From NCBI GenBank assembly GCA_963832895.1, contig CAWHVQ010000015.1:124001-188000 (forward strand): a DNA stretch of 64,000 nucleotides, given 5' to 3'. Positions 1 through 8,331 of this stretch are shown piece after piece (the first letter of the stretch is position 1; each line of letters begins with the position of its first letter). This DNA is from JAMXLO01 sp963832895 (GTDB lineage: Bacteria; Pseudomonadota; Alphaproteobacteria; Acetobacterales; Acetobacteraceae). Under the pieces are notes generated by a model. That model worked only from the letters and a program-made list of their open reading frames with translations. It searched no databases and was not told the DNA's origin. The position numbers and the translations under genes were made by a program.

Positions 1-530
1 TGCAGCATATAGACGCCGGTGCGCCCGTGCGGCGCATAAACCATCAGCCCAAGCCCGCCGCCCGGAGCCAGCACCGATAGCAGCGCACGCAAGCCTTCCG
101 CCGGATCGGGCAGATGATGCAGCACACCGCAGCAGTCGATGTAGTCGAACGGTCCGAGCCCCGATCCTGGCAAGTCCAACAGCGAGCGCTGCTCCCACAC
201 AATGTTGCTGAGCCCCCGCGCCGCCGCTCGTGACTGGGCAATCCTCAGCGCCGCCGTCGACCGGTCGAGCCAGGTGATATTGCCCCCCCTGCCCTCGCGC
301 GCCATCTGCTGCGCCAGCATGATCGTCGCATCGCCCGTGCCGCCGCCGGCGATCAGTGCGCGCAACGGCACCGATGCCGGACGACGCGCGCCGAACACCC
401 AGTAATCGATCTCGCGCAGATGCCCCGGGCTGCCCACGATCAGCCGCTTGGCCTCGTCGCGCGGATCGCGCCGCGGATACGGGAATGCCTCGTATTGCGC
501 CGCCAGCCTGGCGTCGGTTGCGTCGGTCAT
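1..530 (-). CDS. Class I SAM-dependent methyltransferase, 3' end cut by window
   Basis: The reverse strand is open from an ATG at 530 to the window edge, giving the first 176 residues. A Rossmann SAM-binding motif I (AGGGTGDA) lies at about residues 61-68, an acidic residue follows strand 2 (WLDRS, 87-91), and CGVLHHLPDP at about 134-143 is the usual motif after strand 4 of small-molecule or protein methyltransferases. The N-terminal AQYEAFPYPRRDP resembles methyltransferases in which a short helical leader precedes the fold. The substrate cannot be told. It is divergent from the SpoU methyltransferase, with only 22 bases between the two starts, so promoters must lie inside coding sequence or be very compact. 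Confidence 0.8.
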   Translation of the reverse strand, partial: MTDATDARLAAQYEAFPYPRRDPRDEAKRLIVGSPGHLREIDYWVFGARRPASVPLRALIAGGGTGDATIMLAQQMAREGRGGNITWLDRSTAALRIAQSRAAARGLSNIVWEQRSLLDLPGSGLGPFDYIDCCGVLHHLPDPAEGLRALLSVLAPGGGLGLMVYAPHGRTGVYML

Positions 531-552
531 GCGCCCGGCATAGACCGCCGGG

Positions 553-1131
553 ATGGCTGAAGCCAGATCACGCGGCTATTTCGGCATCGGCGTCGAGGGG
601 GTCTCGAAGTCGGCCAATGTCGGCGCCCTGCTGCGCACCGCACACGCCTTCGACGCGGCGTTCTGCTTCATCGTCGGCGCCGGCTTCGATGCGCGCGCCG
701 GCCAACTCGCCGACACCGCCGCAACACCGGAACACGTGCCGCTCTGGCGCTTTTCGGATATCGATACGCTTCGCCTGCCGCAGCACTGCGTGCTGGTCGG
801 AGTTGAACTGCTGGACGACGCCACGGAGCTTCCGTCATTCCGTCATCCGGTGAACGCCGCCTATGTGCTGGGTCCCGAGCGGTCGGGCCTGTCGCCCGCC
901 ATGCTGCAGCGATGCCGGCATGTCGTGAAGATACCCACTCGCTTCTCGCTCAATCTGGCGGTGGTCGGCGCGCTGGTGCTGTACGATCGCCTCCTCCAGC
1001 ACGGCCGATTCGCTGAGCGCCCGGTCGGCAGCGAAGGCAAGACGACGGCGCAACCTCTGCCCCGCGGCCACGGCGCACCGCGCTTTCGCCGCAACATCCC
1101 CGGATGGGTAGAGCGCAAGCCAAGTTCCTGA
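553..1131 (+). CDS. TrmH/SpoU-family RNA 2'-O-methyltransferase
   Basis: This 192-residue protein carries the three SPOUT motifs: NVGALLRTAHAF (22-33), LGPERSGLS (106-114) and SLNLAVVGALVLYD (132-145). These form the trefoil knot that binds SAM and methylates ribose 2'-OH in tRNA or rRNA. It is near the minimal catalytic length of the family and lacks the N-terminal substrate-binding extension of RlmB-type enzymes. The target nucleotide is not predictable; a TrmL-like wobble enzyme is possible but the length and motifs differ. The C-terminal 40 residues are basic and low in complexity. The stop falls upstream of the next gene's likely start at 1179. Confidence 0.85.
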   Translation: MAEARSRGYFGIGVEGVSKSANVGALLRTAHAFDAAFCFIVGAGFDARAGQLADTAATPEHVPLWRFSDIDTLRLPQHCVLVGVELLDDATELPSFRHPVNAAYVLGPERSGLSPAMLQRCRHVVKIPTRFSLNLAVVGALVLYDRLLQHGRFAERPVGSEGKTTAQPLPRGHGAPRFRRNIPGWVERKPSS

Positions 1132-1178
1132 CCCATCGCCGCTTGTCGCACCATACCCCACGCCGTATCTCTTGCCGC

Positions 1179-1706
1179 ATGCGCCGAATCGTCACCGTGC
1201 TCTGTCTCATGCTCGTCATCCCACTCGCCGCACAGGCACAGCCGAAGCGCCCGACCACCGAGAAGGCCGCGCCGGGCCCCAAGGAACTCGGCAAGTTCGA
1301 TGACTGGATCGCGGCGACGCACGAGGAGTCCGGTCAGACCGTGTGTTACGCATTCGTCCGAGCCAAGAACTCCGTGCCGGCGCTGCCTGGTCGCGGCGAG
1401 GTCGTGCTGACCGTCACAGAGCGCCCGAGCGGTCGGGACACGGTGGCGATCTCGGCCGGCTTTCCCTTCCGCAAGGACGCCGCGGTGACCGTGCAGGTCG
1501 ATACCACGGGCCTCGACTTCTACACCGCGCAGAGCAGCGCCTTCGCGCGGGACGGCAAAGCGGCGGTCGCCGCATTCTTGAAGGCTGGGCAGGCGTTATC
1601 GCGTTCACCGGGTCCGCGCGACGGCCAGACGATCGTGGACACATTCAGCCTGCGTGGCTTTAGCGCGGCTTACACGGCAATCAACAAGGCATGTCCGGCA
1701 CGCTGA
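1179..1706 (+). CDS. IalB-like (invasion-associated locus B family) secreted protein
   Basis: Read from the ATG at 1179, the protein has about 175 residues and starts with a clean Sec signal peptide (MRRIVTVLCLMLVIPLAAQA, cut before QPKRP). An in-frame ATG at 1104 would add 25 residues with no signal character and overlap the upstream gene, so 1179 is preferred. The mature part has the family pattern FDDWIAAT, a Cys in the QTVCYAF strand and a C-terminal Cys (NKACPAR) that could pair with it. IalB-like proteins are periplasmic or exported and common beside rlmN in alphaproteobacteria; their molecular role is poorly known. The stop overlaps the rlmN start region. Confidence 0.75.
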   Translation: MRRIVTVLCLMLVIPLAAQAQPKRPTTEKAAPGPKELGKFDDWIAATHEESGQTVCYAFVRAKNSVPALPGRGEVVLTVTERPSGRDTVAISAGFPFRKDAAVTVQVDTTGLDFYTAQSSAFARDGKAAVAAFLKAGQALSRSPGPRDGQTIVDTFSLRGFSAAYTAINKACPAR

Positions 1707-2878
1707 TGAGCGACCCGGCTCTCGATCTGACCGAGGCGGAGCGCGACCGCATCCTCGCCAAATCGGCGCAGTTCGATCCGCCGCCGGTGCAGCTCGTTGA
1801 TGGACGGCGTGACCTCGTCGGACTGTCGCGCGCTGAACTGGCCGCGGAGGTCGCCGCAATCGGCGAGGCTCCGTTCCGCGCCAAGCAGCTCTGGCATTGG
1901 ATCTACCACCAGGGCGTCACCGATTTCTCCCGCATGTCATCTATCGCCCGACCGTTGCAACAGCGGCTTGCCGAGCGCTTCGTGATCGGCCGGCCAGAAG
2001 TCGTCACGGTGCAGAGCAGCGAGGACGCGACGCGGAAGTTCCTGTTCCGCTTCCGTGACGGGCAGGAGGCGGAGACCGTCTATATCCCGGACCTCGTTGA
2101 GGATCGAGGCGCGGTATGCATCTCCTCGCAAGTGGGATGCACGCTGTCATGCCGCTTCTGCCACACCGGCACGCAACGCCTGACGCGGAACCTGGGTGCG
2201 GCGGAAATCGTCGGCCAGTTCTTGGCGGCGCGCGATGCATACGGCGAGTGGCCGTCGCCTACCGGTGAAGCACCTCGTCTGCTTTCCACGATCGTTCTGA
2301 TGGGCATGGGTGAGCCGCTCTACAACTACGCCAACGTCGCCCAGGCGATGACGATCGCGATGGACAACGAGGGCATTGCGCTGTCGCGCCGACGCATAAC
2401 GCTGTCGACGTCCGGCGTGGTGCCGATGATGGATCGTGCCGGCGCCGAACTCGGGGTGAACCTTGCGGTGTCGCTGCATGCGGTGCGTGACGAGCTGCGC
2501 GACGAACTGGTGCCGCTCAACCGCAGATATCCGATCGCCGACCTGATCGCCGCCTGCCGGCGTTATCCGGGGGCATCTAACGCGCGGCGCATCACCTTCG
2601 AATACGTCATGCTCAAGGACGTCAACGACAGCCAGGCAGATGCGCGCGAACTGGTGCGGCTGATCGCCGGCATCCCAGCGAAGGTGAACCTGATCCCATT
2701 CAACCCCTGGCCCGGCAGCCCGTTCGAGACCAGCAGCAACAGCGCGATCGATCGGTTCGCGCGGATTGTTATGGACGCCGGTTTTGCTTCCCCGATCCGC
2801 TCTCCGCGGGGGCGCGACATCCTGGCGGCGTGCGGTCAGTTGCGGACCGAAAGCCGCCGAAACCACCCGGCTGCCTGA
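1691..2878 (+). CDS. rlmN: 23S rRNA (adenine-2503-C2)-/tRNA (adenine-37-C2)-methyltransferase RlmN
   Basis: Radical SAM enzyme that methylates C2 of A2503 in 23S rRNA and A37 of some tRNAs. The CxxxCxxC cluster motif is C150, C154, C157 (GCTLSCRFCHTG). The family's C-terminal catalytic Cys is present in DILAACGQL (about residue 381), and the GMGEPLYNY and LNLIPFNPW segments typical of RlmN are seen. The length of 395 is normal. The start may instead be the ATG at 1706, which overlaps the upstream stop as TGATG and begins MSDPALD; the two starts differ by five residues. It is probably translationally coupled to the IalB-like gene. Confidence 0.95.
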   Translation: MSGTLMSDPALDLTEAERDRILAKSAQFDPPPVQLVDGRRDLVGLSRAELAAEVAAIGEAPFRAKQLWHWIYHQGVTDFSRMSSIARPLQQRLAERFVIGRPEVVTVQSSEDATRKFLFRFRDGQEAETVYIPDLVEDRGAVCISSQVGCTLSCRFCHTGTQRLTRNLGAAEIVGQFLAARDAYGEWPSPTGEAPRLLSTIVLMGMGEPLYNYANVAQAMTIAMDNEGIALSRRRITLSTSGVVPMMDRAGAELGVNLAVSLHAVRDELRDELVPLNRRYPIADLIAACRRYPGASNARRITFEYVMLKDVNDSQADARELVRLIAGIPAKVNLIPFNPWPGSPFETSSNSAIDRFARIVMDAGFASPIRSPRGRDILAACGQLRTESRRNHPAA

Positions 2879-3943
2879 TCAGGAGGCTGCGGCCGTCCCG
2901 CAATCTTTCGGCGCCACACGTGCTGTGACAAACCGCAGCAGACAACGGCCAAACCGCCGGGCGAAGCCGGCCGAGTTGCCGCCGCCGTGCCCGGAGATGC
3001 CCTCCGGCTGGTCGATCACCAGCGCGGCCGCGACCCGCGGCGGCAATTGCGTGTTCAGCAAATCGATCCGATCCGGCATCCCGCGCACATATGCGTCGCC
3101 TTTGAACTGGACGACGGCGACCCGCGCGGTGGACGCGCGAATGCCGTGCAAGATGCGGAACAGCTCAGCCTCCTGCGTTCCCTGACTGCTGAAGCTGGCC
3201 GGCGAAACAGCAATCACCGCATCCGCCAGCCCTGGCGTGTCGAGCACCTGCAAGCTGTTCCAGGCACCTCGCGACTGGCCCGCGACCACCACCATGCGCC
3301 AGCCCCGCGCTCTCAGCGTCGTCAGCCCCTTGCGCAGCCACTCCGCCGCTGCGTCGGCAGTGTCGGCAAAGGGTTCACGCTCGAACCGAACAATATCGAA
3401 ACCGCTGTTGTTGAAGGCGCGCACCCAGTCAGGCGGTTGCTGGCCGCGCCCGTCATAGCCGTTGCCCTTGCCGTGCCCCCAGACCAGCACACCGCGTGCT
3501 GATTGCGGGCCCCACCAGAAGAAGCGCGTATCCGGCGCGAAGGCGTAGTCGCGCGTTGCGATCAATGGCCCCGGCACGGACGGAAGCTTCTGGGGTGCCC
3601 TGCCCTGCCACACGACCTGCAGATCCTCGGCATAGATCGCGCAATCTGTGCCGCCCTTGTCGGCACACGACTTGAGTGCCCTGGCTCGCGCGTCCTCGAT
3701 CGAGTGGCCGCCACCGTACCAGCCATACTGGCCATGCGAGGCGACAGCCATGGCGCGAGGCACGTCCATCAGCAGGAAATCCTGGTAACTGTCGCGTCCC
3801 TGCGATGTCAGGTATGGCACTGCGGCGACATCCAGTATCGCCCATTGCTCAGCCGCCCGGGACACCCCTCCGGAAAGCCATGGCAGAATGACCAGGAGTG
3901 CCACCGCCAACCGCATGCCCGCGCCTCCGATGCGTCGACGCAT
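2879..3943 (-). CDS. Secreted alpha/beta-hydrolase-like protein with N-terminal DUF4189-like region
   Basis: 354 residues with a hydrophobic export signal. A second ATG at 3916 gives the tighter signal peptide MRLAVALLVILPWLSGGVSRA and is the likelier start. Residues 60-112 look like a DUF4189-type unit (GQYGWYGGGHSIEDARARAL, then Cys93 and Cys101, probably a disulfide). The rest looks like an alpha/beta hydrolase: oxyanion-side WGHGKG (155-160), nucleophile elbow GQSRGAW with Ser225, and a His in SGHGGG near the C-terminus. Substrate unknown; an extracytoplasmic esterase or peptidase is plausible. It converges on rlmN with no gap between the stops and is divergent from argG. Confidence 0.65.
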   Translation of the reverse strand: MRRRIGGAGMRLAVALLVILPWLSGGVSRAAEQWAILDVAAVPYLTSQGRDSYQDFLLMDVPRAMAVASHGQYGWYGGGHSIEDARARALKSCADKGGTDCAIYAEDLQVVWQGRAPQKLPSVPGPLIATRDYAFAPDTRFFWWGPQSARGVLVWGHGKGNGYDGRGQQPPDWVRAFNNSGFDIVRFEREPFADTADAAAEWLRKGLTTLRARGWRMVVVAGQSRGAWNSLQVLDTPGLADAVIAVSPASFSSQGTQEAELFRILHGIRASTARVAVVQFKGDAYVRGMPDRIDLLNTQLPPRVAAALVIDQPEGISGHGGGNSAGFARRFGRCLLRFVTARVAPKDCGTAAAS

Positions 3944-4032
3944 CGAGCATGCGCCGGCCGGCCCGCCTTGCGCAATTATGTTTTCCGGGGCTACTCCGGC
4001 CTGCGATAGCCCCTCGTGGAGACTGCTGATCC

Positions 4033-5262
4033 ATGCGCGTGAAGGATGTGAAGAAGGTCGTGCTGGCCTATTCCGGCGGCCTCGACACCAGCGTGATCCT
4101 GCGCTGGCTGCAGGTAACCTATCGCTGCGAGGTGGTCACGTTCACCGCCGATCTCGGCCAGGGCGAGGAACTCGGCCCGGCGCGGCAGAAGGCCGAGATG
4201 TTCGGCGTGAAGGAAATCTTCATGGACGATCTGCGCGAGACCTTCGTGCGCGACTTCGTCTTCCCGATGTTCCGCGCCAATGCTCTCTATGAAGGCCAGT
4301 ATCTGCTGGGCACGTCGATCGCGCGGCCGCTGATCGCGCAGCGGCAGATCGAGATTGCCGAACAAGTCGGAGCCGATGCGGTGGCACATGGCGCGACCGG
4401 CAAGGGCAACGACCAGGTTCGCTTCGAGCTCAGCTATTATGCGCTGAAGCCCGACATCAAGATCATCGCGCCGTGGCGTGAGTGGGAGCTGACCAGCCGC
4501 ACGCGGCTGCTGGAGTTCGCCGAGCAGAATCAAATTCCGATCGCCAGGGATAAGCGCGGCGAGGCACCGTTCAGCGTCGATGCCAACCTGCTGCACTCGT
4601 CGTCCGAGGGGAAGATCCTGGAAGACCCGGCGGTCGAGGCCGACGAGATCGTCTATCAGCGCACCATCCGCCCGGAGGACGCACCCGACGCGGCGACGGT
4701 GATCGCCGTCGATTTCGAGCATGGCGATGCGGTCGGCATCGACGGCGTGCCTCTGTCGCCGGCGGCACTGCTGACGCGGCTGAACGAACTCGGCCGGGCC
4801 AACGGCATCGGCCGGCTGGACATGGTGGAGAACCGCTTCGTCGGCATGAAGTCGCGCGGCGTGTACCAGACGCCGGGCGGCACGATCCTGCTGGCGGCGC
4901 ATCGCGGCATCGAAAGCATCACGCTCGACCGCGAGGCGGCGCATCTGAAGGACAGCCTGATGCCGCGCTACGCCGAGTTGATCTACAACGGCTTCTGGTT
5001 CAGTCCGGAGCGGCGGATGCTTCAGGCGCTGATCGACGAAAGCCAAAAGAGCGTCACCGGGCAAGTGCGGTTGAAGCTCTACAAGGGCAACGTGTCGGTG
5101 ATCGGCCGGCAGTCGCCGAACAGCCTCTACGCGCAGGACGTGGTGACGTTCGAGGACGACCAGGGCGCCTACGACCAGTTCGACGCGCAGGGCTTCATCA
5201 AGCTGAATGCGCTGCGCCTGCGTCTTGGAGCGATAGCGGGGCGACGGGGCGGGACTCTCTGA
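4033..5262 (+). CDS. argG: Argininosuccinate synthase
   Basis: Joins citrulline and aspartate with ATP in arginine biosynthesis (cytoplasm). The 409-residue length is standard. The N-terminal P-loop of the PP-motif ATP pyrophosphatases is intact (LAYSGGLDTSVIL, residues 11-23), and family blocks such as GATGKGNDQVRFE, APWREWELTSR and VENRFVGMKSRGVY are present. It has no operon partner here; it is divergent from the secreted hydrolase with an 89-base gap. The opposite strand carries long open frames that are GC-rich shadows. Confidence 0.97.
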   Translation: MRVKDVKKVVLAYSGGLDTSVILRWLQVTYRCEVVTFTADLGQGEELGPARQKAEMFGVKEIFMDDLRETFVRDFVFPMFRANALYEGQYLLGTSIARPLIAQRQIEIAEQVGADAVAHGATGKGNDQVRFELSYYALKPDIKIIAPWREWELTSRTRLLEFAEQNQIPIARDKRGEAPFSVDANLLHSSSEGKILEDPAVEADEIVYQRTIRPEDAPDAATVIAVDFEHGDAVGIDGVPLSPAALLTRLNELGRANGIGRLDMVENRFVGMKSRGVYQTPGGTILLAAHRGIESITLDREAAHLKDSLMPRYAELIYNGFWFSPERRMLQALIDESQKSVTGQVRLKLYKGNVSVIGRQSPNSLYAQDVVTFEDDQGAYDQFDAQGFIKLNALRLRLGAIAGRRGGTL

Positions 5263-5267
5263 TTCCG

Positions 5268-5470
5268 TCAGCCGGGAGCACGTTCCCCATGGCGACGCGC
5301 CTTTGCGAGCTTGCCGCAGTCGCCCATGCAGCACCAGGGACAATTCTGGAGCCGGCTTTCATCGACGAACAGCCCGCCGCAGCCGCGATCGTCCTGACAC
5401 CGTCGAATTTTGCGTGTGCGGCTGCCCGTCATGAGCTCAGCGGCCGACAGCGCGAACCGGCCGGATAAGA
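5268..5470 (-). pseudogene. Remnant of a CGNR zinc-finger (ABATE-type) transcriptional regulator
   Basis: The reverse strand encodes about 66 residues matching the C-terminal CGNR zinc finger: FALSAAELMTG, KIRRCQDDRGCGGLFVDES, then WCCMGDCGKLAKARRH. The four zinc Cys positions are recognisable, but the signature CGNR reads CGKL and the spacing arginines are altered (QNCPWCC). The ABATE domain of about 130 residues that normally precedes it is missing; upstream sequence in this frame is unrelated and soon runs out. This is most simply a truncated, decaying gene. Intact relatives are DNA-binding regulators often found beside EamA transporters, a fragment of which lies 170 bases away. Confidence 0.6.
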
Positions 5471-5644
5471 TCGAGCGATTCCGCTCTTTCTCCGGATGGG
5501 GAGCCGATCGGTGTTCGGCGGGCTGGCTGGTGCTCGTCGTGAGCGCGATGGAGCGGATGCCCAGCTGCCTCAACGGCCGCCTGGACGCGCGCGAGCAAAT
5601 GCGGCGTGCGTTTCTTCGTCAGCTGCCACGGCCTTCTTGCCTAG

Positions 5645-5875
5645 GCGCAGCAACACGTTCCAAGCGGCATCGCCGCACTCCCGCTCGCCACGACACCCTT
5701 CTGGATTGCGCTTCTCGACGCGACGCTGCCCGGCGACAGCCAGTCAAGCCTGCAGCAGATCCTTCTCCTCATTCCGGGATTTGCCGGCGTCGGGCTGATT
5801 GTTACGACCCAGATGGACTCTGCCGGACAACTCACGCAGTACCTAACGAGACGGGCCACCGCATGTTCTCCTTGA
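5645..5875 (+). pseudogene. Remnant of an EamA/DMT-family transporter
   Basis: Directly after a TAG at 5642, a frame of 76 residues reads PSGIAALPLATTPFWIALLD, then LLLIPGFAGVGLIV, then stops at 5873. This is the conserved half-repeat of EamA drug/metabolite transporters (the PSGLAALL-ATTPLWIALL and GFAGVALL helices). Only about two of the ten expected transmembrane helices remain and there is no start codon or upstream coding frame. Family identity is from pattern memory; the decay is evident from the missing sequence. It lies beside the CGNR remnant, which suggests a former regulator-transporter pair. Confidence 0.55.
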
Positions 5876-5897
5876 CTGTCGGTAGGGTGTCCACAGC

Positions 5898-6626
5898 CTA
5901 ACCATCCAGCTCCGAATAGCGGCGGAAGATCCCGGTCTCCCTGAACGGTACGCGCCGTTCGCTCGCCAAATAAGCCTTGAGGCGCGGCCGTTCCGCCACC
6001 GCTTTGTGCAGGGACATCAGACGCGGCAGCTTCGCCAATTCTCGCTCGCACGCAAGAGGAAATGCAAAATGCAATCCCTCGACCAACTGGAACAAGGACA
6101 GATCGGCATAGGTGACGGAGCTACCGACCAGGTGATCGGCGCCGGCCGGGTTCGCATTCAGAATCTGCTCAAACCAGCCGAGAAACTTCGGCATGCGATC
6201 CCTGCGGAAGACCGTGGCGCGCGCGACCGCCTCATCCTTTTGTTCATGGAACCACTTATCCTCATCGATTGGATGGTGCGAATCATACACTTCCTTGACG
6301 ATGTCGGTAATCGTGAGCTCGATCTGATGCGTCCATAGCCGGCCGTCTTCGTCGGTTGGCGCAAGTCCGATCCGACCGCCTAGGTATAGCAGGATCCCCG
6401 CGGTGTGGCTGACAATCATGTCACCATCGCGCAGGAACGGCGGGGCGAACGGGATGCGTGATGCGCCCTCGCCGCGAAGCAGAGCCAGCATAGCCGGAAC
6501 GCCGCGCCCTTCGCTCTCTAAGCCACGCGCCACATCGATATAGGCGGCCCCGGCATCTTCCAACGCGAGGCGAACGAACTCACCACGTCCCTGGATTTCT
6601 GGCCAATAGTAAAACTCGTAAGTCAT
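5898..6626 (-). CDS. Glutathione S-transferase family protein
   Basis: 242 residues from the ATG at 6626, preceded by GAGAGG as a ribosome site. It has a thioredoxin-like N-terminal domain (YYWPEIQGRGEFVRLALEDAG, with the active-site Tyr or Arg region at about residues 6-16 and the MIVSHTAGILLYLG glutathione-binding turn near 80-93) and an all-helical C-terminal domain with the folding motif SSVTYADLSLFQL near 175. It is closest in look to sigma/alpha-type GSTs. Role: glutathione conjugation or peroxide detoxification; the substrate is not inferable. It stands alone, convergent with the EamA remnant. Confidence 0.88.
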   Translation of the reverse strand: MTYEFYYWPEIQGRGEFVRLALEDAGAAYIDVARGLESEGRGVPAMLALLRGEGASRIPFAPPFLRDGDMIVSHTAGILLYLGGRIGLAPTDEDGRLWTHQIELTITDIVKEVYDSHHPIDEDKWFHEQKDEAVARATVFRRDRMPKFLGWFEQILNANPAGADHLVGSSVTYADLSLFQLVEGLHFAFPLACERELAKLPRLMSLHKAVAERPRLKAYLASERRVPFRETGIFRRYSELDG

Positions 6627-6708
6627 GGCGCGCCTCTCTTCGGGTATGAGTGGTCGTATTGGCAACCAACTGAATGACCACTTGGTGGCTTACCGGCGTT
6701 TCCTTGAA

Positions 6709-7110
6709 CTATCGTACGAGAACACGTCCCGTAAGCCAGTCCACACCGATGGCGACTTGGCGGTCGCCCCCGCGCAACATAATCCGGCCGCCGGATGATC
6801 CGCCATCCGGGGTGAAACTGATGAAGCGGTCGCCTGTCGGCGAGACATCGGCGGACCACGCAACCGCTGCGCCCCCATCGAGTTGATACCCACCAGTTCC
6901 AAATGCCACGACCACCCCGCGTTCCTCGGCGATCGCCCGCGAGCGCGCCAGGCGCAGCGCACCCGCGACCTGTCTAGCCGTCGCATCAAGTTCCAGACGT
7001 CGGCTGCGAACCGGCCCATGCGTCATCACCAGACCCAGCGTCAGCCCGAGCACGACCAGCACCACGATCATCTCGAGCAGCGTGAAGCCTGCCGTGCCGC
7101 GTCGGTTCAT
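6709..7110 (-). CDS. gspH: Type II secretion minor pseudopilin GspH
   Basis: 133 residues with a type IV prepilin leader: MNRRGTAG is followed by FTLLEMIVVLVVLG, with Glu5 of the mature form present. The SRRLELDATARQVAGALRLA and RSRAIAEERGVVV segment after the helix is the GspH signature (GspG would have the conserved calcium loop and YPT motif instead). Role: one of the pseudopilus tip proteins that help push folded cargo through the secretin. Its ATG overlaps the stop of the upstream small secreted protein by four bases (ATGA), so the left arm gspO - small protein - gspH is one operon. Confidence 0.85.
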   Translation of the reverse strand: MNRRGTAGFTLLEMIVVLVVLGLTLGLVMTHGPVRSRRLELDATARQVAGALRLARSRAIAEERGVVVAFGTGGYQLDGGAAVAWSADVSPTGDRFISFTPDGGSSGGRIMLRGGDRQVAIGVDWLTGRVLVR

Positions 7111-7469
7111 CGTTGCGCCTGCGGCCAACCGCCCCTGCGCAGATAGCGCACGAGAAATCCTTGCGACAGCGCTTGCACGCTGAACAGGTAGTTTTCGCAG
7201 CGTCCGATTGGCATGCCGTCGGCGCGAGACGCGTCGTAGCTGACCGTCCACACTGTGACGCCGCACAACACGGTGTTGGGTGTGGAGGAGGGGAATTCGT
7301 CGACCAGCCTCGGTTCGATCCGTGCATAGTAGTCGCGCACTTGCACCTCTCGCGCCATGACATCCAACACCGACAGGACACGACAGATAGGCCGGTCTTC
7401 ACCAGCGCTGGCGCGTGGCACGGGCAGCAGGAACAGGATCAACACCAGCGTCACGCTTGCCCGGATCAC
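7107..7469 (-). CDS. Small secreted protein between gspO and gspH, unknown function
   Basis: A GTG at 7469 overlaps the gspO stop (GTGA), giving 120 residues. Residues 1-24 form a Sec signal peptide (IRASVTLVLILFLLPVPRASA). The mature domain of about 95 residues has three Cys (PICRV, VLCGV, GRCEN), two of which could form a disulfide, and the sequence VRDYYARIEPRLVDEFP. I do not recognise a family. Its position in the secretion operon with overlaps on both sides suggests a periplasmic T2SS accessory or a substrate. A longer open frame upstream in this phase is only the shadow of gspO. Confidence 0.65.
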   Translation of the reverse strand: MIRASVTLVLILFLLPVPRASAGEDRPICRVLSVLDVMAREVQVRDYYARIEPRLVDEFPSSTPNTVLCGVTVWTVSYDASRADGMPIGRCENYLFSVQALSQGFLVRYLRRGGWPQAQR

Positions 7470-8237
7470 AACACGCCTCCACTGTTCATCAGCCAATCGC
7501 CGTGCAGCCACAGCAGCCAGAAAGCGAGCGCCAGGCACGGTCCGAACGGCAACGCTGTGTCGGCCCGCACCCGGCGCCCCCCGAGCGCGAGGCATGCCGC
7601 TGCGACAAGCCCCAGCAATGCGGCGAGCAGTACCACATACGGCAACCACGCGAGACCCAGCCAGGCGCCGGCCGCGCCAAGCAGCTTGGCGTCGCCCGCG
7701 CCGATCCCTTCGCGCCCTCGTACCAGTCGGTAGCACCAGGCGACGCCACGCAGCGCCAGATACCCTGCTGCCGCGCCGGCGGCGTGCTCGGTCATAGCCT
7801 CTGGTTGCATCGCCAGCGTGATCAGCAACCCGACCAGCAAAAGCGGCAGGGTCAGCACGTCCGGCAGCCGCATCCAGCGCCAGTCGATCCAGCTCAGGGT
7901 CAGCAGAGCCCAGCCGAGCAGACAGTCGGCCCACAGGCGAGCGGGGTCCGTCTCAGCCAGAATCGCCCACAGCGCTATGACGAGCGCGGCTATCTCGATT
8001 ATCGGGTGGAAAGGGTCGATCGCCGCGCCGCATCGCCGGCACCGACCGCGCTGCAATACAAAGCTTCCCAGTGGCACGAGTTCGGCAACCGTCAGTGTGA
8101 CGCCGCATGCCTCGCACTTCGACCTGGCGAGGCTCACCGGCCGACCCTCCGGCAAGCGCCGGATCAGCACTCCAAGGAAGCTGCCAATGAACGGCGCCGC
8201 GATCAGTACCGATCGGCCAGGATAACGGAACCAGCAT
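7466..8237 (-). CDS. gspO: Prepilin peptidase GspO/PilD (N-terminal frame break)
   Basis: Inner-membrane aspartyl protease that cleaves and N-methylates pseudopilins. Features: the N-terminal segment PFIGSFLGVLIRRLPEGRPV, a zinc-type tetracysteine (CEAC then CRRC), and catalytic Asp motifs in SWIDWRWMRLPD and GIGAGDAKLLGA, with about eight membrane helices. The frame has no convincing start. An ATG at 8237 (MLVPLSWPI) lies in another phase and joins the conserved VLIAAPFIGSF if one G is dropped from the CGGTAC read on this strand at 8206-8211. Repaired length is about 256. Reading without the repair would need a start overlapping gspE on the other strand. Confidence 0.85.
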
Positions 8238-8331
8238 GAGTGCCCGCTCTTGGTCGCCAAGGTGTCATTTGCCTCGCCGGCGATGCCAAACACAATGCGG
8301 CGAGCAGAGAACACTTGCGGGAACGTCCCAT

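Noticed and set aside
3991..5343. Long open frame on the minus strand opposite argG (450 codons)
   Set aside because: GC-rich mirror of a highly conserved gene; composition is RH/Q-rich with no motif.
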